From the NCBI GenBank assembly GCA_905216045.1, contig CAJMSL010000034.1:1-16335 (forward strand): a DNA stretch of 16,335 bases. The letters are read 5' to 3'. The position numbers and the translations under genes were made by a program. Source of the DNA: an uncultured bacterium (GTDB lineage Bacteria > Actinomycetota > Coriobacteriia > Coriobacteriales > Coriobacteriaceae). Of this stretch, positions 13,959-16,335 are shown in pieces; within the stretch, counting starts at the first letter, position 1; each line of letters opens with the position of its first letter. Below the pieces are notes generated by a model. The model did not search any database and was not told the DNA's origin. It worked only from the letters and a program-made list of their open reading frames with translations.

Positions 13959-14804
13959 ATGGCAGGCCTGTTCAACATCCTTAAGGTCACCGTCAGCGAG
14001 GACAAGATTTGCGCGCACGTGCTGGTGAACCCCGGTATGCCGCTCATGACCTCGGAGGATATCGAGGCCACGGCGCGCGTGTACTACCTGGTGCCCGCGA
14101 TTGCCAAGCATCTGTGCCTGGGCGATTCGGGTCGCGAGTTCCAGGACTGCATGGGCCAGACCGAGCTTTGCCACCTGCTGGAGCACGTGACGGTCGAGCT
14201 CATGAACGAGACCGGTCTTGCCGGCAGCATCTCGTGCGGTCGCACGCGCGTGAGCGAGCACGACGAGCGCGTCTTTGAGGTTGAGCATTCGTGTCCCGAT
14301 GACGCGTTGGCCATCGGTGCGCTGTCTTCGGCTACCTTTATGATGGATTGGGCCTATCTGCACGCCGACCAGCCTGCCCCCGACGTGGAGGGCACGGTCG
14401 CGGGCCTGCGCAACCTGGTGCTGGGCATGCGCGCCGAGGCCGAGGGCAAGGATCCTCACGAGGCCGTCGCCGCTGCGAACGGCGAAGATGCTGCCGAGGA
14501 CGAGGGCGCTGACGAGGGCGCTGACGAGGGCGATGCGCCGGTCGACGCCGAGCCCGTTTCCGATGCGACCGCCGAGCCCGTTCCCACCGAGCCCCAGGGT
14601 GTCCCCAACTTTGACGACGAGCCCCAGGTGGCGATTGATACCGAGGGCGCGGTTGCCGAGAACCACGAGGCCTCCGCTGCCGTCTTTGGCGGTGCGGCGA
14701 CGGTTCCGGCAGGACCTGCGCATGAGGGCGGTCTGCCGCTCGTGGACGGCGCCGGCGAGGACCCGGGTGCCACGGTGGCCATGCCGGCTATGCCCCAGGA
14801 GTAG
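13959..14804 (+). CDS. Stand-alone cyanophycin-synthetase N-domain-like protein with acidic tail
   Basis: Protein of 281 residues, no signal peptide, so probably cytoplasmic. Residues about 5-135 resemble the N-terminal domain of cyanophycin synthetase (CphA). LCHLLEHVTVELMNETGLAG followed by CGRTR (93-97) and VFEVEH (105-110) matches my recollection of HVLEHVALELQ...GRTR...VVFEY in that family. H72-x-x-E75-H76 is an HxxEH inverted zinc-site motif, with E80 near. The ATP-grasp and Mur-ligase domains that make cyanophycin are absent. Residues about 158-281 are a low-complexity Ala/Glu/Asp/Pro/Gly tail with DEGA repeats, probably disordered. The start is 24 bases after the CNNM stop with GGGGAG at the right distance, so co-transcription is likely. 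Function unknown; a metal-dependent hydrolase or a polymer or peptide binder is possible. The family link comes from motif memory, not a search. Confidence 0.75.
   Translation: MAGLFNILKVTVSEDKICAHVLVNPGMPLMTSEDIEATARVYYLVPAIAKHLCLGDSGREFQDCMGQTELCHLLEHVTVELMNETGLAGSISCGRTRVSEHDERVFEVEHSCPDDALAIGALSSATFMMDWAYLHADQPAPDVEGTVAGLRNLVLGMRAEAEGKDPHEAVAAANGEDAAEDEGADEGADEGDAPVDAEPVSDATAEPVPTEPQGVPNFDDEPQVAIDTEGAVAENHEASAAVFGGAATVPAGPAHEGGLPLVDGAGEDPGATVAMPAMPQE
14499..14534. repeat. Three tandem 12-bp units coding DEGA-DEGA-DEGD
   Basis: GACGAGGGCGCT is repeated twice and followed by GACGAGGGCGAT inside the acidic tail of the preceding CDS. The in-frame unit length means copy-number changes would alter tail length without frameshift. 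Confidence 0.75.
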
Positions 14805-14883
14805 GTCTAGGCGTTTATCACCATCACATACCTGCGCCTTTGCCGTACGCAGATTAGCGGAGCGGCAAGTGATGCGCTGCGGG

Positions 14884-14889
14884 TATAAT
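14884..14889 (+). promoter_or_regulatory. Consensus -10 box for the YtxH-PRC operon
   Basis: TATAAT matches the consensus exactly, about 50 bases ahead of the start codons. No clear -35 is seen at 16-18 bases. Just upstream, TTGCCG and CGGCAA (within about 14839-14868) form an inverted repeat that may bind a regulator or be a transcript-end hairpin of the preceding gene. Confidence 0.5.
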
Positions 14890-14940
14890 GGACAGCATTC
14901 AAACGGTGGGCACCGACGTGCCCGCAGGAGAGGAATGATC

Positions 14941-15330
14941 ATGGGTAAGACTTTCAGCTTTGTCTCCGGCGCACTTTTTGGTGCCGCTGCCGGCGCTATT
15001 GTCGGCGTTGCTCTGGCCCCGCGCTCGGGCGCCGAGACCCGCGCCATGGCTGCCGATATCGCCAACGACGCCTGGGACAATATGCGCGACACCTACGAGC
15101 ACAGCGCCGAGGAGGCCCGTGCTGCGGTGAATGACTTTGGCCCAATGGTCGACGCCAAGACCGACGACCTGCGCGCCAAGGTCGACCTGGCCCGCGAGCG
15201 CATGGACCAGCTGCGCGAGCAGCTCAACGACGCCATTTCGGGCGGCAACGTGACGCCTGCCGCCGACGTCGTGGTCGAGAACGCCGTCGAGGCTGATACC
15301 GAGGCTGCGGAGCCCTCGACCGAGGCATAA
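14941..15330 (+). CDS. YtxH-like small membrane-associated protein
   Basis: 129 residues. The N-terminus is a Gly/Ala-rich hydrophobic segment (about 4-26) ending ALAPRSGAETR, the hallmark of YtxH-domain proteins (G-rich helix then APxSGxETR). The rest is a long charged helical region, DDLRAKVDLARERMDQLREQ being probably coiled coil, and an acidic end. YtxH proteins are often stress-induced, but their biochemical role is unknown. ATG 14935 (MIMGK) is four bases from AGGAG and ATG 14941 (MGK) six bases from AGGA; I chose the second because family members usually begin with few residues before the helix. The gene ends in TAATG, overlapping the next start by one base, so the two products are made together. 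Confidence 0.85.
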   Translation: MGKTFSFVSGALFGAAAGAIVGVALAPRSGAETRAMAADIANDAWDNMRDTYEHSAEEARAAVNDFGPMVDAKTDDLRAKVDLARERMDQLREQLNDAISGGNVTPAADVVVENAVEADTEAAEPSTEA

Positions 15331-16085
15331 TGCGCGCCGGGGATTTTGTCGGCGCCAAGATCTATCGCAAGCCTACCGAGGACAAGCGCACCAAAAAGGA
15401 CGGCACACCGCGCAGCCCTAAAAAGCTCGGAAAGATTCACTTTCCGGTCTTTACCCCGGGCGGTACGCGCGTGGTCGGCTTTATGGTCCGCCAGTCCGAT
15501 ATCGCGGGCATGATCGAGCGTCCCGATCGATTCGTAGCGCTCGACGCCATTGGTGTCTACGAGGGCGCCATTGCGGTCGATGACGTCAAGGACACGTACG
15601 ATGCCGCCGCCGCCAAGCGCCTCGACATCAACCTGGACGATTGCATCATCTGGGTCGGTATGGACGTGCGCACGGAATCGGGCGACGTCGTGGGCTATTG
15701 CTCGGACGTTGAGTTCAAGCCACGCTCGGGCATCGTGCAGGCATTCTATGTGACCGCCGGTGCTGCTTCGAGTGTTTTGGTTGGTGACACGCAGGTGCCG
15801 CCGACGATGCTGCGCGGCTACGAGAACGGCGCGATGGTCGTCTCGGACGAGGTCAAGTCGCTCGGGTATTCGGGCGGCGCCGCCGCAAAGGCTGCCGAGG
15901 CAAGCGTCGTGGTGGGCGATAAGGTCAAGAAGGGCGCCAAGGTGCTCGATGACAAGGGATCGGTTGCCGTGGACAAGGGCAGTCGCGCACTGGGCAAGCA
16001 GCTCGGCAAGACGCGCGGCATGTTCAAGGCCTTTAAGGACGAATACCAAAAGGCGAGCGGAGGCTCGTCAAAAGCTACAAAATAG
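15330..16085 (+). CDS. PRC-barrel domain protein
   Basis: 251 residues without membrane helices or signal peptide. Residues about 1-100 and 105-180 contain beta-rich segments typical of PRC-barrel modules (DFVGAKIYRK, GKIHFPVFTPGGTRVVGFMV; DIIGY-type motif as SGDVVGYCSDVEFKPRSG). The C-terminal ~70 residues are Lys/Ala/Gly-rich and probably flexible or helical (KVKKGAKVLDDKGSVAVDKGSRALGKQLGK). PRC-barrels occur in RimM and photosynthetic reaction centres and bind RNA or protein partners; the role of this version is unknown. The A of the ATG is the last base of the YtxH stop (TAATG), indicating reinitiation and a likely joint function at the membrane. Confidence 0.85.
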   Translation: MRAGDFVGAKIYRKPTEDKRTKKDGTPRSPKKLGKIHFPVFTPGGTRVVGFMVRQSDIAGMIERPDRFVALDAIGVYEGAIAVDDVKDTYDAAAAKRLDINLDDCIIWVGMDVRTESGDVVGYCSDVEFKPRSGIVQAFYVTAGAASSVLVGDTQVPPTMLRGYENGAMVVSDEVKSLGYSGGAAAKAAEASVVVGDKVKKGAKVLDDKGSVAVDKGSRALGKQLGKTRGMFKAFKDEYQKASGGSSKATK

Positions 16086-16106
16086 CGACGTACCAAATGA
16101 TGGGAG

Positions 16107-16136
16107 GCAAGCCGGAGACCTGTTGCTCCGGCTTGC
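16107..16136 (+). terminator. Strong 11-bp hairpin after the PRC-barrel gene
   Basis: GCAAGCCGGAG (16107-16117) pairs perfectly with CTCCGGCTTGC (16126-16136) around an 8-base loop. The following TGTGTTTA is only mildly T-rich. It lies 21 bases after the stop and 21 bases before the next ATG. Confidence 0.7.
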
Positions 16137-16157
16137 TGTGTTTATGGGGGAGGGCAT

Positions 16158-16335
16158 ATGCGCCAAAACGGATCCAACTTAAACGGGCGTTCGGGTGCGC
16201 GTCCGACGGCGCGCCGCGACCTGGGGCAGCTGCCCAGCGGTCAGCGCAAGCGTCACCGTAAGCCCGGCGCGATGTCCCTCGACCATAGCCGCGGCATTCG
16301 CGCCCGCAGAGCGCGCATCGTCAACAGCCGCACCC
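16158..16335 (+). CDS. Arginine-rich N-terminus of a gene cut by the window edge
   Basis: An ATG at 16158 preceded by GGGGGAGGG (16146-16154, three bases away) opens a frame that stays open to the window end, 59 codons. It begins MRQNGSNLNGRSGARPTARR and continues with many Arg, Lys and His residues (QRKRHRKPG, RGIRARRARIV). No hydrophobic stretch has appeared by the end. Such basic, disordered leaders often precede a first membrane helix in actinobacterial envelope proteins, but this cannot be decided here. I do not recognise the family. The strong ribosome site and lack of stops in GC-rich DNA support a real gene. Confidence 0.6.
   Translation, partial: MRQNGSNLNGRSGARPTARRDLGQLPSGQRKRHRKPGAMSLDHSRGIRARRARIVNSRT

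Noticed and set aside
14601..14609. GTCCCCAAC resembling the REP-like repeat inside the acidic tail gene
   Set aside because: Only nine bases match, without the flanking CTAGTC or CTGCCGG modules, and it is in frame in a coding region; likely chance.
12780..15092. Very long minus-strand open frame (770 codons) opposite three genes
   Set aside because: It crosses three plus-strand genes with clear domains and good ribosome sites; its translation is low-complexity and shows no recognisable fold. Long antisense frames are expected in GC-rich coding DNA.

Overview
The window is GC-rich and densely coded, with short intergenic gaps, ATGA and TAATG gene overlaps, and only small regulatory spacers. 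This base composition, the gene families present (CNNM/HlyC, hemolysin III, DUF362 ferredoxin, YtxH, PRC-barrel) and the spacer repeats built on TTGGGGAC suggest a high-GC Gram-positive of the Coriobacteriia. Collinsella is my best guess. This is an inference from overall character, not a database match. No rRNA, tRNA, CRISPR array, phage or complete insertion sequence was seen.

Region 1 (1-5458) is a two-component system with an exporter. A NarL-type response regulator and a DesK/LiaS-type histidine kinase run leftward, overlapping by ATGA. Diverging from them is a three-gene operon: one ABC ATPase and two ABC-2 permeases. The five-gene content resembles the Bacillus LnrJK-LMN (YfiJK-LMN) drug-resistance module. 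Region 2 (5459-5738) is a non-coding spacer with a cluster of inverted TTGGGGAC repeats, including an 18-bp-stem hairpin, followed by a probable promoter. Region 3 (5739-9139) is a MacB/LolD-type ATPase with an 888-residue FtsX-family permease. Another copy of the spacer repeat overlaps the permease stop codon.

Region 4 (9140-11583) holds a DUF362 protein with two 4Fe-4S motifs, read rightward from a promoter with PhoB/PhoP-like direct repeats. A membrane-anchored alpha/beta hydrolase is read leftward from a promoter overlapped by three palindromes. Region 5 (11770-13934) has a hemolysin III (PAQR-like) membrane protein and a CNNM/HlyC-type DUF21-CBS-CorC protein.

Region 6 (13959-16335) contains a small protein whose first ~135 residues resemble the N-terminal domain of cyanophycin synthetase, including an HxxEH motif, but which lacks the ATP-grasp and Mur-ligase domains and instead ends in a long acidic tail. 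It is followed by a translationally coupled YtxH plus PRC-barrel pair, a strong hairpin, and the arginine-rich start of a gene cut by the window edge. The free-standing cyanophycin-synthetase-N-like protein is the most unusual item. Most of the other genes concern the cell envelope: export, drug or peptide sensing, membrane repair and metal transport.
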